A stretch of DNA of 59,706 nt from the NCBI GenBank assembly GCA_946614095.1, contig CAMOGG010000003.1, positions 1 through 59,706 on the forward strand. Direction: 5' to 3'. Shown piece after piece: positions 1-7,973 of this stretch; position 1 is the stretch's first letter; the number at the start of each line of letters is the position of its first letter. The notes under the pieces are model-generated. The model saw nothing but the letters and a program-made list of their open reading frames with translations. It was not told the DNA's origin and ran no database searches. This DNA comes from an uncultured Caryophanales bacterium. GTDB lineage: Bacteria > Bacillota_I > Bacilli_A > RF39 > UBA660. Made by a program: the position numbers and the translations under genes.

Positions 1-26
1 TCTTCCTGGTAAATGTTAAAGAATAG
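1..26 (+). CDS. C-terminal tail of an upstream gene (tentative)
   Basis: From position 3 the frame reads FLVNVKE followed by TAG at 24-26, and an intrinsic terminator starts directly at the stop. That placement is typical of gene ends in this window. Only seven residues are visible, so neither the product nor the reality of the gene can be settled. Confidence 0.3.
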
Positions 27-50
27 GTAAGTCAATGACTTATCTTTTTT
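25..50 (+). terminator. Intrinsic terminator
   Basis: GGTAAGTC and GACTTATC pair across an AAT loop (with a G-T pair) and are followed by six T. It ends whatever gene enters from the left edge. Confidence 0.7.
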
Positions 51-87
51 AGTATTAAAACAAGTTTGTGTTTAAACTAAATCCATG

Positions 88-109
88 TTAAAATAAAACT
101 ATAAAATAG
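88..109 (+). promoter_or_regulatory. Promoter block shared by the two variable surface genes
   Basis: A 22-bp AT-rich block here, containing CTATAAAATAG, recurs without a mismatch at 33680-33701 upstream of the paralogue. In both cases it lies shortly before the ribosome site. TATAAA at 100-105 is a possible -10; no clear -35 is visible. Exact conservation between two loci whose flanks differ suggests a functional promoter or a shared regulator site. Confidence 0.5.
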
Positions 110-127
110 GAAAGTAGGAAGAAGCAA

Positions 128-1282
128 ATGAGAAAAAATAAAAAGAAAAATAGTATCATTCTATTAGTATTACTATTACTAGGAATAACTCTAGGATATT
201 CTTTATTATCTAGTAATTTAAATATTAGTAGTACAACAGGACTAAGTAATAATACTTGGAATATTCATTGGAGTAATTTAGCTGTTACAAATGGTAGTGT
301 TACAGGTACACAGGTAACTACACCTGCAGCTATCAAAACAGGAGATACAGAAGTAGAATATTCTATTACACTATCTACTCCAGGAGACTATTATGAGTTT
401 ACCGTAGATGCGGTAAATGAAGGAAGTATTGATGCGATGATCGAATCATTCTCCAATAAAACATATGAGTCAAATGGTACTACAGAAAAAACACTACCAA
501 CATATCTAAACTATTCAGTAACTTATAGTGATGGAATAGCTCTAGCACCAAAACAAAAACTAGCTGCAAATACAACTGAAAAAATAAAGGTAAGAGTAGA
601 ATTCAAAAAAGATATAGAAGCTAACCAACTACCAACAACAGCAGATACTATAGTATTTAAATTTAATGTTACATATGCCCAAGCAGATAACACTGCAGAG
701 GCAGTAAATCATTCAAGAATTGTTTATACAGTAAATAAGTATGATTATAATGTAACAACAACACCAAAATATAATGCAGTATGGTTAAATCAAGCTTTCC
801 CAACAAGTATCACTAAGTATAATACGCCTAGCGAAGCATTAACCGCAATCGCTACAGCATCAAACAAAAACATACCGTTCTACCTAAAACAAAAACTCGA
901 AAACGATGTTGTAACAGAAAGCTATGTTGAATTTGTAGTAACACCAGAGATGGCGGAAGCAAACACAGGAATGATCGCAGGAACATATACTTTAAGAGGG
1001 GAAAAAACATATGATCGTGATACTGATACATTGCTAGTAGGAACCGATTATATTAGTCCATATTATGAAGCAAATAAAGAAGCAATAAAAACAGCATTTG
1101 GCTATTCAACAAATCCATCTCGCTGTAGAGAATATGGTACAGGTCGCTCTTCTGACTTCAGTTGTGGTGTTTCCGGTTTGTACGCTGATGCGTACGCGAG
1201 GGGCATTGTGGATGCGGGTGACGACGATAGTTCGTTCTGCACTGTGTACGACGACGGTTACTCTAGCTGCTATTGGAAGTAG
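128..1282 (+). CDS. TasA/camelysin-like exported surface protein with hypervariable C-terminus
   Basis: Protein of 384 residues. The start has a basic stretch, a hydrophobic segment (about 9-25) and LGYSLLSSNL, the layout of SipW-dependent signal peptides; a SipW-type peptidase is encoded at 26241. The middle (about 35-190) is a beta-rich domain with TPGDYYEFTVDAVNEGSIDA, typical of TasA/camelysin-like proteins. The last 56 residues (from 329) are Cys-, Asp-, Gly- and Tyr-rich and coded by clearly GC-richer DNA. It aligns without gaps to the protein at 33716, and the C-termini are far more different than the bodies. RBS AGGAAGAAG precedes ATG 128. The family assignment is by pattern; the binding target is unknown. 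It was probably displayed outside the cell and may be a fibre subunit or adhesin. Confidence 0.7.
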   Translation: MRKNKKKNSIILLVLLLLGITLGYSLLSSNLNISSTTGLSNNTWNIHWSNLAVTNGSVTGTQVTTPAAIKTGDTEVEYSITLSTPGDYYEFTVDAVNEGSIDAMIESFSNKTYESNGTTEKTLPTYLNYSVTYSDGIALAPKQKLAANTTEKIKVRVEFKKDIEANQLPTTADTIVFKFNVTYAQADNTAEAVNHSRIVYTVNKYDYNVTTTPKYNAVWLNQAFPTSITKYNTPSEALTAIATASNKNIPFYLKQKLENDVVTESYVEFVVTPEMAEANTGMIAGTYTLRGEKTYDRDTDTLLVGTDYISPYYEANKEAIKTAFGYSTNPSRCREYGTGRSSDFSCGVSGLYADAYARGIVDAGDDDSSFCTVYDDGYSSCYWK

Positions 1283-1296
1283 TGGTCCGTCCCCAG
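1112..1296 (+). other. Hypervariable C-terminal cassette with conserved 3' border (candidate DGR variable region)
   Basis: This 185-bp segment covers the last 56 codons plus 14 bases after the stop. It aligns gap-free with 34685-34869. Fixed positions include Cys, Gly and Trp codons; about two thirds of the differing codon pairs end in a pyrimidine in both copies, with changes at the first two bases (for example AGT/CGT, TAC/GAC, TAT/GGT). The border TAGTGG-YC-YGTCCCCAG continues past the stop codon in both genes, so it is conserved as DNA, not as protein. GC is well above the surrounding gene. This matches variable regions of diversity-generating retroelements, but no reverse transcriptase or template repeat is in the window. 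Confidence 0.5.
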
Positions 1297-1316
1297 CCAT
1301 CTCAAAATCTCTAATC

Positions 1317-1340
1317 CATCATTTTTGATAAAAAATGATG
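1317..1340. other. Ten-base-pair hairpin just 3' of the variable cassette
   Basis: CATCATTTTT pairs perfectly with AAAAATGATG across a 4-base loop (GATA). It lies 20 bases past the conserved cassette border. There is no U-run typical of a terminator; a separate terminator follows at 1421. In the Bordetella phage DGR a hairpin/cruciform with a 4-base loop just downstream of the variable region aids retrohoming, and this one is similar in size and place. The paralogue has no equally clean hairpin. Confidence 0.5.
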
Positions 1341-1420
1341 TGTGTCGAGGGCTCTGCCCGAGCTTGTGTCGAACGAGCATTGCGAAGTGTAGCCACAGGG
1401 AAAATTGTAAAATAGAAAAT

Positions 1421-1448
1421 AGTCATAACTATGGTTATGGCTCTTTTT
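1421..1448 (+). terminator. Intrinsic terminator of the variable surface gene
   Basis: AGTCATAAC and GTTATGGCT pair across TATG and are followed by CTTTTTG. The stretch 1341-1400 between the cassette and this hairpin is unusually GC-rich (contains GGGCTCTGCCC and two copies of TGTGTCGA) and has no ORF. Confidence 0.65.
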
Positions 1449-1485
1449 GTTATAGTTTTAAATTGTAAAATTTATATCAAAAAAG

Positions 1486-1524
1486 CAAACAAATGTTCTA
1501 AAAAATAAAATTTTATGTTACAAT
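1486..1524 (+). promoter_or_regulatory. SOS promoter: LexA-box-like site plus extended -10
   Basis: CAAACAAATGTTCT at 1486-1499 matches 12 of 14 positions of the Bacillus LexA (DinR) operator CGAACRNRYGTTCG. It overlaps the -35 region of a promoter whose extended -10 is TGTTACAAT (TACAAT at 1519-1524). The gene downstream is a Y-family polymerase, a classical SOS gene, so LexA repression is a reasonable reading. Confidence 0.6.
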
Positions 1525-1547
1525 AGTGTTGCAAGGAAGGGATAGAG

Positions 1548-3044
1548 ATGGAAAGGATATATGCTTGTATTGATTTAAAAAGTTTTTATGCATCGGTAGA
1601 GTGTAGAGAAAGAAATTTAGATCCTATCACAACCAATCTAGTAGTAGCTGATAGTACAAGAACAGAAAAGACAATATGCCTTGCCGTAACTCCATCTCTA
1701 AAACAATATGGATTATCAGGAAGAAGTAGATTATTTGAAGTAGTTCAAAAAGTAAAAGAAATAAATCAAGAAAGAAAAAAAATGATTCAAAAAGAATTTA
1801 AAAAGAAGTCTTATAATGATAGAGAAATACAATTAAATCCAGAAGTAGAATTATCCTATATTATTGCTCCTCCTAGAATGAAATTATATATGGAATATAG
1901 TACTAAGATTTATCAAATTTATTTACAGTTTTTATCAAAAGAAGATATCTATGTTTATTCCATTGATGAAGTATTTTGCGAACTAACACATTACTTAAAA
2001 CTATATCATCTTACTCCAAAAGAATTAATTACAAAAATGATAAGAGAAGTTTATGAAGAAACAGGAATTACCGCAACAGCAGGCATAGGTACCAATCTTT
2101 ACTTAGCAAAAGTTGCCATGGACATTTTAGGAAAACATGAACCTGCTAATGAACAAGGGGTAAGAATTGCAGAATTAACAGAGAAAACATATCGGACAAG
2201 ATTATGGAATCATACACCAATTACAGATTTTTGGAGAATAGGACCAGGAATTGCGAAAAGACTAGAATCAAAAAAACTTTATACGATGGGAGATATTGCC
2301 AAATATTCTCTAGAACACGAGAAAGAATTGTTCAAATTATTTGGAGTAAATGCAGAATTAGTAATTGATCATGCTTGGGGGTGGGAGCCATGCACTTTAG
2401 AAGAAATTAAAAATTATAAGCCATCTACAACGTCTCTTTCAACAGGACAAGTCTTACAATGTCCATATGATTATAGGGGAACAAAAGTTATTGTAGAAGA
2501 AATGTTAGAATTACTAGTATTAGATATGGTAGAAAAAGAGTATAAGACGAATCAAATTGTAATGACGATTGGTTATGATAAAAGTAACTTAGAAGGACAG
2601 GAAAAAAATACCTATCGAGGAGATGTCACGATTGATCATTATGGAAGAGCAGTACCAAAACATGCTCATGGAACGATTCGAATCGATCATCAAACATCAT
2701 CTACTAAGATTATCAAAGAAAAGGGATTAGAACTATTTGAAAGAATAATCAATAAAAATCTTTTAACAAGAAGAATTAATATAGCAGTATGTAATTTAGA
2801 TAGCAATGATTCCAAACGTGAAGAAACAGAGTACAAGCAACTAGACTTATTTACCAATCAAGAAGAATGGGATAAAAAGAAAATAGAGGAGAGAAGAAAA
2901 GAAAAAGAGGAAGAAAAGCTTCAAAAAACAATTATAAATTTAAAATACAAATATGGGAAAAATGCTATGTTAATTGGAACAAATCTAAAAGAAAAAGCAA
3001 CCACAATTGAAAGAAATAATCAAATAGGAGGACATAAAGCATGA
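1548..3044 (+). CDS. Y-family translesion DNA polymerase (UvrX/UmuC-like)
   Basis: Protein of 498 residues. It opens with IYACIDLKSFYASVECRE, the Y-family motif with the first metal-binding Asp, and carries YSIDEVFCELTHY near residue 140 (the second acidic pair, usually SIDEAF). GIGTNLYLAKVAMD and the helix-hairpin region DFWRIGPGIAKRLE follow as in DinB/UmuC enzymes. The role is error-prone replication past DNA lesions in the cytoplasm. It is longer at the C-terminus than DinB and is immediately followed, with a 4-base ATGA overlap, by a YolD-family gene, the arrangement of Bacillus uvrX-yolD. A LexA-like box at 1486 points to damage induction. It ends in TGA, showing TGA is a stop here. Confidence 0.9.
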   Translation: MERIYACIDLKSFYASVECRERNLDPITTNLVVADSTRTEKTICLAVTPSLKQYGLSGRSRLFEVVQKVKEINQERKKMIQKEFKKKSYNDREIQLNPEVELSYIIAPPRMKLYMEYSTKIYQIYLQFLSKEDIYVYSIDEVFCELTHYLKLYHLTPKELITKMIREVYEETGITATAGIGTNLYLAKVAMDILGKHEPANEQGVRIAELTEKTYRTRLWNHTPITDFWRIGPGIAKRLESKKLYTMGDIAKYSLEHEKELFKLFGVNAELVIDHAWGWEPCTLEEIKNYKPSTTSLSTGQVLQCPYDYRGTKVIVEEMLELLVLDMVEKEYKTNQIVMTIGYDKSNLEGQEKNTYRGDVTIDHYGRAVPKHAHGTIRIDHQTSSTKIIKEKGLELFERIINKNLLTRRINIAVCNLDSNDSKREETEYKQLDLFTNQEEWDKKKIEERRKEKEEEKLQKTIINLKYKYGKNAMLIGTNLKEKATTIERNNQIGGHKA

Positions 3045-3451
3045 TAGAATATCAAGATATTTTAAATAGTTATCATTATGAATTACGATATCATCCAAGA
3101 ATGAGTAATCAAAATAGGGCTGCCCAATTTGCTCCTTTTGCAGCACTAACAGGATATGAAGAAGCGGTAAAAGAAACAGCAAGAACAACAACAGAAGAAA
3201 GGATTCTCACAGAAGATGAGTTAGAACAATTAAATTATCAACTCCAGGAAATTGAAAAAGACCTAGAAAATAATCCTAAGATAAAAATAACCTATTTTGA
3301 AAAAGACAAAAGAAAAAAAGGAGGAAAATATTTAGAGTATACTGGAGAAGTAAAGAAAATAGATCTTCTAAAAAAAGAAATGATATTTTTTTCGAATAAA
3401 AAGATATCTATCAAAAATATAATAAAAATAGAAAACATAAAACCAATATAA
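3041..3451 (+). CDS. YolD-like family protein
   Basis: Protein of 136 residues containing HPRMSNQNRAAQFAPFAALT, the hallmark of YolD-like proteins (about residues 18-37), followed by a charged helix and a C-terminal part rich in Lys and Ile. YolD proteins accompany UvrX-type polymerases in Firmicutes and have been proposed to act like UmuD partners. The start codon overlaps the polymerase stop, so translation is probably coupled and both are made in the SOS response. No catalytic residues are visible; a role as polymerase accessory or regulator is inferred from this pairing. Confidence 0.85.
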   Translation: MIEYQDILNSYHYELRYHPRMSNQNRAAQFAPFAALTGYEEAVKETARTTTEERILTEDELEQLNYQLQEIEKDLENNPKIKITYFEKDKRKKGGKYLEYTGEVKKIDLLKKEMIFFSNKKISIKNIIKIENIKPI

Positions 3452-3504
3452 ATTAAAATAGTTTTATGATATAATGAAGACAAATAAATCTAAGGAGAGT
3501 GTAT

Positions 3505-4923
3505 ATGGCCGAAAAAGAAATAAAAGTAGTAGATACAAATAACAAGGGAGAACATGGTGAAAACAGATGCCCAAAATGTGGAGCAAGTGATGTAACGTAT
3601 AATATTAAGAAAGGAAAACTAATTTGTAATTATTGTTATACAGAGTTTGAGGCGAAAGAAGTAGAAGGAATTGAAAAAGAAGCCAAAAACTTAAAAGGAG
3701 AAACTCGTGGAAGTGGAACTAAGGATATCTCAAAAGAGAGTAATGACATGATTACGCTGAAATGTGGAGGATGTGGAGCAGAAGTTGTCATTAATACAGC
3801 AGAAGCAACCAATGCTAGATGTCACTGGTGTAGAAGTATATTATCCATAAATTCTCAAATAGAAAATGGCGCAATTCCAGATGTTGTACTACCATTTAAA
3901 ATAGATAAAGAAACTGCGAGAAAAAATATTGAATCGTTCGTAGAAAAAAGAAAGTTTTATGCCAATTCCATATTTAGAAAAGAATTCACAACCAATAATA
4001 TTATGGGAGTATATTTTCCGTATATGTTAGTGGATGCTAATGGTCATGGAAGCTTTTCTGGGCAAGGTGGACACGTCGCAAGAACATATGAAATTACAAC
4101 AGGAAAAGACTCTGAAGGAAAAGATAAAAAAGAAACCGTATATGACATCGATATTTATGAAGTAGAAAGAGATTTTGATATTGCGATTGATGACTTGTCA
4201 ATTGAATCATCAAAAGATAAATTAAATAAAAATAGTAAAGATAAAACAACCAATGTCATCAACGCCATTATGCCATTTGATACAGAAAACTGTATTCAAT
4301 ATGAATCAAATTATCTAGCAGGATATACATCAGAAAAAAGAGATGTAAATATTAGTACGATAGAAGAAAAAGTAGATGATGAGTTAAAAGATATTGCAAG
4401 ACATGCACTGAATGAAGAAATAAAATACTATAATAGTGGCGTTAAATGGGAAAAAGAAGAATTAAACATCAAAGGAAAACAATGGATATCAGCTTACTTA
4501 CCAGTGTGGTTATACTCATATCAAGACACAAAAAAAGTCCTTCACTATGTCGCAGTCAATGCAAGAACTGGAGAGACGATGGGGAGTATTCCTATGAATA
4601 AAACAAAACTGGCTTTATTATCTCTTCTAATATTTTTAGTATTCCTATTATTACCATTTTTATTAAAAGCATCTAATGGAATAACAATCATTAGTATAAT
4701 CATTGGTCTTATTACATCACTTATCTATTATAGTAGTAAAAATTCAAAATATCGAAATGCTGGTGCTAGACATCGTTATGAAAAAGAAACAAAAGTAGAA
4801 TTAACAAATATGAAAAAGAAAGATAATAAGATTAGAACAAAAAGAGAATCTCGTACAAGAAATTTATCAGGTGCCAACAACAACAAACTAGTAGGGGAAT
4901 CCACAAAAATAAAAGATGAATAA
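3505..4923 (+). CDS. Zinc-ribbon membrane protein of unknown function
   Basis: Protein of 472 residues. Two zinc ribbons are visible: CPKCG...CNYC near residues 21-42 and CGGCG...CHWC near 86-107. The central part is soluble, and two adjacent membrane segments lie at about 370-415 (LLIFLVFLLLPFLL and IISIIIGLITSLIYY), then a basic tail. ATG 3505 is chosen because AAGGAG at 3492-3497 lies seven bases upstream; the GTG at 3499 is too close to it. An extended -10 (TGATATAAT, 3467-3475) gives it its own promoter. Such proteins are often labelled TFIIB-type zinc-ribbon proteins in Firmicutes, but no function is established. Confidence 0.7.
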   Translation: MAEKEIKVVDTNNKGEHGENRCPKCGASDVTYNIKKGKLICNYCYTEFEAKEVEGIEKEAKNLKGETRGSGTKDISKESNDMITLKCGGCGAEVVINTAEATNARCHWCRSILSINSQIENGAIPDVVLPFKIDKETARKNIESFVEKRKFYANSIFRKEFTTNNIMGVYFPYMLVDANGHGSFSGQGGHVARTYEITTGKDSEGKDKKETVYDIDIYEVERDFDIAIDDLSIESSKDKLNKNSKDKTTNVINAIMPFDTENCIQYESNYLAGYTSEKRDVNISTIEEKVDDELKDIARHALNEEIKYYNSGVKWEKEELNIKGKQWISAYLPVWLYSYQDTKKVLHYVAVNARTGETMGSIPMNKTKLALLSLLIFLVFLLLPFLLKASNGITIISIIIGLITSLIYYSSKNSKYRNAGARHRYEKETKVELTNMKKKDNKIRTKRESRTRNLSGANNNKLVGESTKIKDE

Positions 4924-4924
4924 A

Positions 4925-4957
4925 AAATATCCACAGTAATTTGTGGATATTTTATTT
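4925..4957. terminator. Bidirectional terminator, TATCCACA family copy 1
   Basis: AAATATCCACA pairs with TGTGGATATTT (11 bp, 6-base loop) with A- and T-runs on both sides. It separates two convergent genes. It belongs to a family of related hairpins at 6867, 8541, 14802, 15526 and 18855. Confidence 0.85.
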
Positions 4958-5911
4958 TTGAATCATATGACTATCATAAAATAAAGGATAAATCTGATAA
5001 CCATTCTCTTGCAAATAAGTAATAGCACTAGGAAGAATTTCAGTAGTAATACGATTATAGTCATGGAATAAGATAACTTCAATATTATCATTGATAGAAG
5101 AGGTGAATTTATTCCATCCTTCATCCCAAGAAGCAATTCCTTTTCCATCTCCATCTTCTGCAGTCCAATCAACCCATCCATAACCTCTTTCACGAAGCTT
5201 ATCTATAATAGGACCTTTTAAATCTTTTGATTGAGCACTACCACCAGGAAATCTTAATATATTTGTAATGTATCCTCCTGTTTGATTCTTAATATGTTCT
5301 TCTTGCCTTACAACAGCATCCATAAATGAATCAACACTACTATATAACCCGCCACGAATAGCATGAGTATAAGTATGATTCGCAATTGTATGACCTCTCT
5401 TTACATATTCTTTGTAAAGAGAAAAACAATTCTCACTTTTATTATCAAAACAGTATTCCCCATTCATAGAAATTGTAAAGAACGTTGCTTTCACATGATA
5501 CTGATCTAAAATATCTAATACCTTATAAGTGTTAAAGTAAGGACCATCATCAAATGTAAGATAAGCAATTTTCTTATTACTTTTACCAGCTAATATTTCA
5601 TCTTCTAATGCTTTAATATTTTGAAAATATTTACTCTTAATAGATTCAATACTTTTATCAATATCTTCTACTGACGTAATATCATGTATTTGATTCATTT
5701 CTTTTTTTTGATTATAGTATTGACTTAAAGTCTTTTTATATTTTATTTCAAGAAGAGAGTATTTTTTATCAAGCTCTTTTATCTGATACAAAAGAAATAT
5801 ACCACCAAAAAAGAAGAATAGAATAAGTAGTATGAATAATCCTTCTAACACAAGAAACTTTTTCTGACTTAAGAATTTGCTTTTTCTTCTTTTTGTAACT
5901 CTTCTTCCCAT
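4952..5911 (-). CDS. Membrane-anchored polysaccharide deacetylase (NodB domain)
   Basis: Protein of 319 residues. It has a basic N-terminus, one membrane segment at about 20-42 (VLEGLFILLILFFFFGGIF), a coiled-coil stalk to about residue 105, then a NodB domain. Catalytic motifs are all present: TFDDGP (acid base and metal Asp), NHTYTH (metal His pair), RFPGGS, VDWTAED and LFHDYN. Such enzymes remove acetyl groups from peptidoglycan or other wall glycans outside the membrane, as PdaA/PgdA do; the exact substrate is not shown. The gene overlaps the upstream small membrane gene by 43 bases and is read in the same direction, so the two are probably co-expressed. No other good start exists before the membrane segment. 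Confidence 0.88.
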   Translation of the reverse strand: MGRRVTKRRKSKFLSQKKFLVLEGLFILLILFFFFGGIFLLYQIKELDKKYSLLEIKYKKTLSQYYNQKKEMNQIHDITSVEDIDKSIESIKSKYFQNIKALEDEILAGKSNKKIAYLTFDDGPYFNTYKVLDILDQYHVKATFFTISMNGEYCFDNKSENCFSLYKEYVKRGHTIANHTYTHAIRGGLYSSVDSFMDAVVRQEEHIKNQTGGYITNILRFPGGSAQSKDLKGPIIDKLRERGYGWVDWTAEDGDGKGIASWDEGWNKFTSSINDNIEVILFHDYNRITTEILPSAITYLQENGYQIYPLFYDSHMIQK

Positions 5912-6141
5912 ACCTCTAAAATACCCATCTTTTCTGGATTGTTCTTCTTTACTTCTTCTCTTTTTTTCTCATTTTCATTCTTCTTTTTCTCTAAAGTTTG
6001 AATCTTTCCTTCAATTTTATGAATTTCTTTCTCCTTTTTTTGAATTTTATCATAAGAAATATATCGAAATAAGATGACACTAAAAAAAGTTATAGAAATA
6101 ATTCCTATTAAAAATGATATTATCAAAATACTTCTCTTCAC
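5869..6141 (-). CDS. Small membrane coiled-coil protein
   Basis: Protein of 90 residues: one membrane segment at about 4-27 and then a strongly charged coiled coil (KEKEIHKIEGKIQTLEKKKN onward). This is the shape of DivIC/FtsL-like or septum-formation-initiator-type proteins, but no specific motif fixes the family. It overlaps the polysaccharide deacetylase by 43 bases and has a similar membrane-plus-coiled-coil plan, so the two may pair through their coiled coils at the cell surface. Function unknown. Confidence 0.6.
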   Translation of the reverse strand: MKRSILIISFLIGIISITFFSVILFRYISYDKIQKKEKEIHKIEGKIQTLEKKKNENEKKREEVKKNNPEKMGILEVWEEELQKEEKANS

Positions 6142-6227
6142 ACTCTCACCAACTTATAAATTTATTGTAATAAAAAAGAAAAACTTCGTCAATAAAAAAA
6201 ATATGATACAATATAATTGGTGAGGGT

Positions 6228-6866
6228 ATGAAAAAGGAGTATCTAAATTTTCTAAAAGAAAATAAGTTAAGCAATAAGCAAATGATTTTTATTATAGCTT
6301 CTATTATAACTGTATCAGGAATATTTGGCTGGTTATATGAATTCTTTTTTTATTACTTGAATAGTGGTTTTAAGACTTTTTATATGAGAGGAGGAAACTT
6401 CCTACCATGGATTAATATTTATGCTTATGGTGCTTTTCTAATTATTCTATTAACCTATAAAAGAAAAAAGAATCCTTGGCAAGTATTTTTAATCAGTGCC
6501 ATATCAACAGGAATATTAGAATATCTATCAGGTTATATCTTATATGAAAAATTAGGTTGGATGAGGTGTTGGAGTTATAATGAAGAAATATTAAACTTTG
6601 GAAATATTGGAGGTTTTGTTTGCCTGCGTAGCGTAGTAGTATTTGGAATAAGTGCCTTACTATTAATCTATGGAATTCTACCGGTTTTAATAAAACTATC
6701 CAAAGAAAAAGATTTAAAAATATTTCTTCCAATTAGTATTATACTTTGTAGCATATTCTTATTAGATGAAATATACAATTTACTATTCACAGCACTTTTT
6801 CATCTTCCAAGAGCAAGCACCATCTATAAACAACTTGGTTTTCACTACATTTACTTTACAAGATAA
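6228..6866 (+). CDS. Putative ABC-transporter type IV (CmpB-like) membrane protein
   Basis: Protein of 212 residues with five or six membrane segments. The pattern GWLYEFFFYYL, MRGGNFLPWINIYAYGAF, GILEYLSGYILYEKLG and RCWSYNEEILNFGNIGGFVC matches the family annotated as putative ABC-transporter type IV, whose real function is unsettled. It is read alone. A -10 (TGATACAAT, ending at 6212) lies only 15 bases before the start, giving a very short leader that still includes GGTGAGGG as ribosome site. Confidence 0.75.
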   Translation: MKKEYLNFLKENKLSNKQMIFIIASIITVSGIFGWLYEFFFYYLNSGFKTFYMRGGNFLPWINIYAYGAFLIILLTYKRKKNPWQVFLISAISTGILEYLSGYILYEKLGWMRCWSYNEEILNFGNIGGFVCLRSVVVFGISALLLIYGILPVLIKLSKEKDLKIFLPISIILCSIFLLDEIYNLLFTALFHLPRASTIYKQLGFHYIYFTR

Positions 6867-6895
6867 AAGATATCCACAAAAAACAGTGGATTTTT
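6867..6895 (+). terminator. Intrinsic terminator, TATCCACA family copy 2
   Basis: GATATCCAC and GTGGAT pair around an A-rich loop and are followed by TTTTTATT. The 3' arm is shorter than in the other family members. Confidence 0.75.
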
Positions 6896-6896
6896 A

Positions 6897-6945
6897 TTGT
6901 CAAAAAGAAAAATATTTGATACAATTCAACTACGGGAATTTCCCG
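6897..6945 (+). promoter_or_regulatory. Strong promoter with palindromic operator at the start point
   Basis: TTGTCA (6897-6902), a 17-base spacer and TACAAT (6920-6925) form a near-consensus sigma-A promoter. The perfect inverted repeat CGGGAATTTCCCG covers 6933-6945, exactly where transcription should begin. This is a typical repressor-operator position. The downstream gene codes for a small DNA-binding-like protein, so autoregulation is plausible. Confidence 0.6.
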
Positions 6946-7024
6946 GAATAATTAATAAATTGTTATAAAAGTCCAAATAGTAGGGATGATTGTACCCTAA
7001 TGAGGTTGGAAAAAGGAGGACTAT

Positions 7025-7390
7025 ATGGACAATTTATTAAATTATTTAAATCAACATAAATCAAAAGATTTTAATGAGTTACTTTTTTTATACATCGACA
7101 GATGTGGAAAAAAAGATTCAGAGATTTACAAAAAAGCAGATATTGATAGAAAATTATTTTCAAAAATACGTTGTAATAATTCCTATATACCAAGAAAGAA
7201 AGTCATCATGAAATTAGGAATATCACTACAACTTGGAAAAGAAGATTTCTTGAAGTTATTACAAAGTGCAGGATACTCTCTAGCCAGTAATAATCAAGAT
7301 CTAATCGTTTCCTACTGTATAGAGAATAAGATATATGACTTAGATCAAGTCAATAACTATCTATATACACACTGCCATACTGTTTTATAA
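7025..7390 (+). CDS. Small HTH-like regulator
   Basis: Protein of 121 residues. The core KKADIDRKLFSKIRCN, then PRKKVIMKLGISLQLGKEDF and LLQSAGYSL, is the compact helical domain seen in small Firmicute XRE-like regulators and at the C-terminus of some macro-domain proteins, followed by the usual tail beginning DLIVSYCIENKIYDLDQVNN. DNA binding is inferred from helix pattern, not shown. RBS AAAAAGGAGGA precedes the ATG. It is read from the promoter at 6897, whose operator may be its own target, and ends at its own terminator. Confidence 0.7.
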   Translation: MDNLLNYLNQHKSKDFNELLFLYIDRCGKKDSEIYKKADIDRKLFSKIRCNNSYIPRKKVIMKLGISLQLGKEDFLKLLQSAGYSLASNNQDLIVSYCIENKIYDLDQVNNYLYTHCHTVL

Positions 7391-7405
7391 CAGTATTTTT
7401 TTTTG
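7377..7405 (+). terminator. Intrinsic terminator overlapping a gene end
   Basis: ATACTGTT and AACAGTAT pair over a TTAT loop, followed by nine T. The stem begins inside the last codons of the HTH-like gene. Confidence 0.8.
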
Positions 7406-7472
7406 TCGCTTTTTTCGCGACCAGTTAAATGCTAAAAGAAGATATACTGAATAACGAAAAGGAGTGATAAAT

Positions 7473-7973
7473 ATGAAAACAAATATTCAAGCACTAATGA
7501 ACAAAATAGCAGAAGAAGAAAAAACACTACTTGATATTACAACAAGCATGAAAGGACATGTTATTAACACAACGATAGAAGAATTAGATGGTAAAAAGAA
7601 TGTAACAGAAGATTACAAAAAGGAATATAAAGAGGAAGAAGTGAAATTAGAAAAATTAACAAAAGAAATAATTAATTTAAAAAAAACACTTCATCAAAAG
7701 AATAATGAATTTACTTTAAAAGACGGAAGAACTATTCAAGAAGCCATCGTTGAAAATACCTATTTAAGAAGATTAAAACAGGTATATGAATCTTTCAGTA
7801 ACTATAAAAGTAGAAAATCAAGAATATCTGAATATCATGATGCCTACTTTGAATGTCGAGAAATCAATTTCGACAAAGAGAAAGTAAAAAAAAGAATAAA
7901 AGAATTAGAAAGAATTATTGAAGAAACAGATTTTGAAATAACAAAATGTAACTCTCTTGAATTTGAAATCTAA
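7473..7973 (+). CDS. DIP1984/septicolysin-like coiled-coil protein
   Basis: Protein of 166 residues, almost entirely helical and charged. The stretch HQKNNEFTLKDGRTIQEAIV followed by LRRLKQVYESF and, at the end, KKRIKELERIIEETDFEI matches the conserved centre and end of the DIP1984 (septicolysin-like) family, normally about 150 residues. Molecular role is not established. Start ATG 7473 is chosen because AAGGAG at 7459-7464 lies eight bases upstream; a GTG at 7464 overlaps that site. It has no neighbours in its operon. Confidence 0.7.
   Translation: MKTNIQALMNKIAEEEKTLLDITTSMKGHVINTTIEELDGKKNVTEDYKKEYKEEEVKLEKLTKEIINLKKTLHQKNNEFTLKDGRTIQEAIVENTYLRRLKQVYESFSNYKSRKSRISEYHDAYFECREINFDKEKVKKRIKELERIIEETDFEITKCNSLEFEI

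Noticed and set aside
1098..1328. Overlapping frames on both strands across the GC-rich end of the gene at 128
   Set aside because: They exist because the variable cassette is GC-rich and stop-poor; no ribosome site, and the annotated frame continues the long gene with paralogue support.
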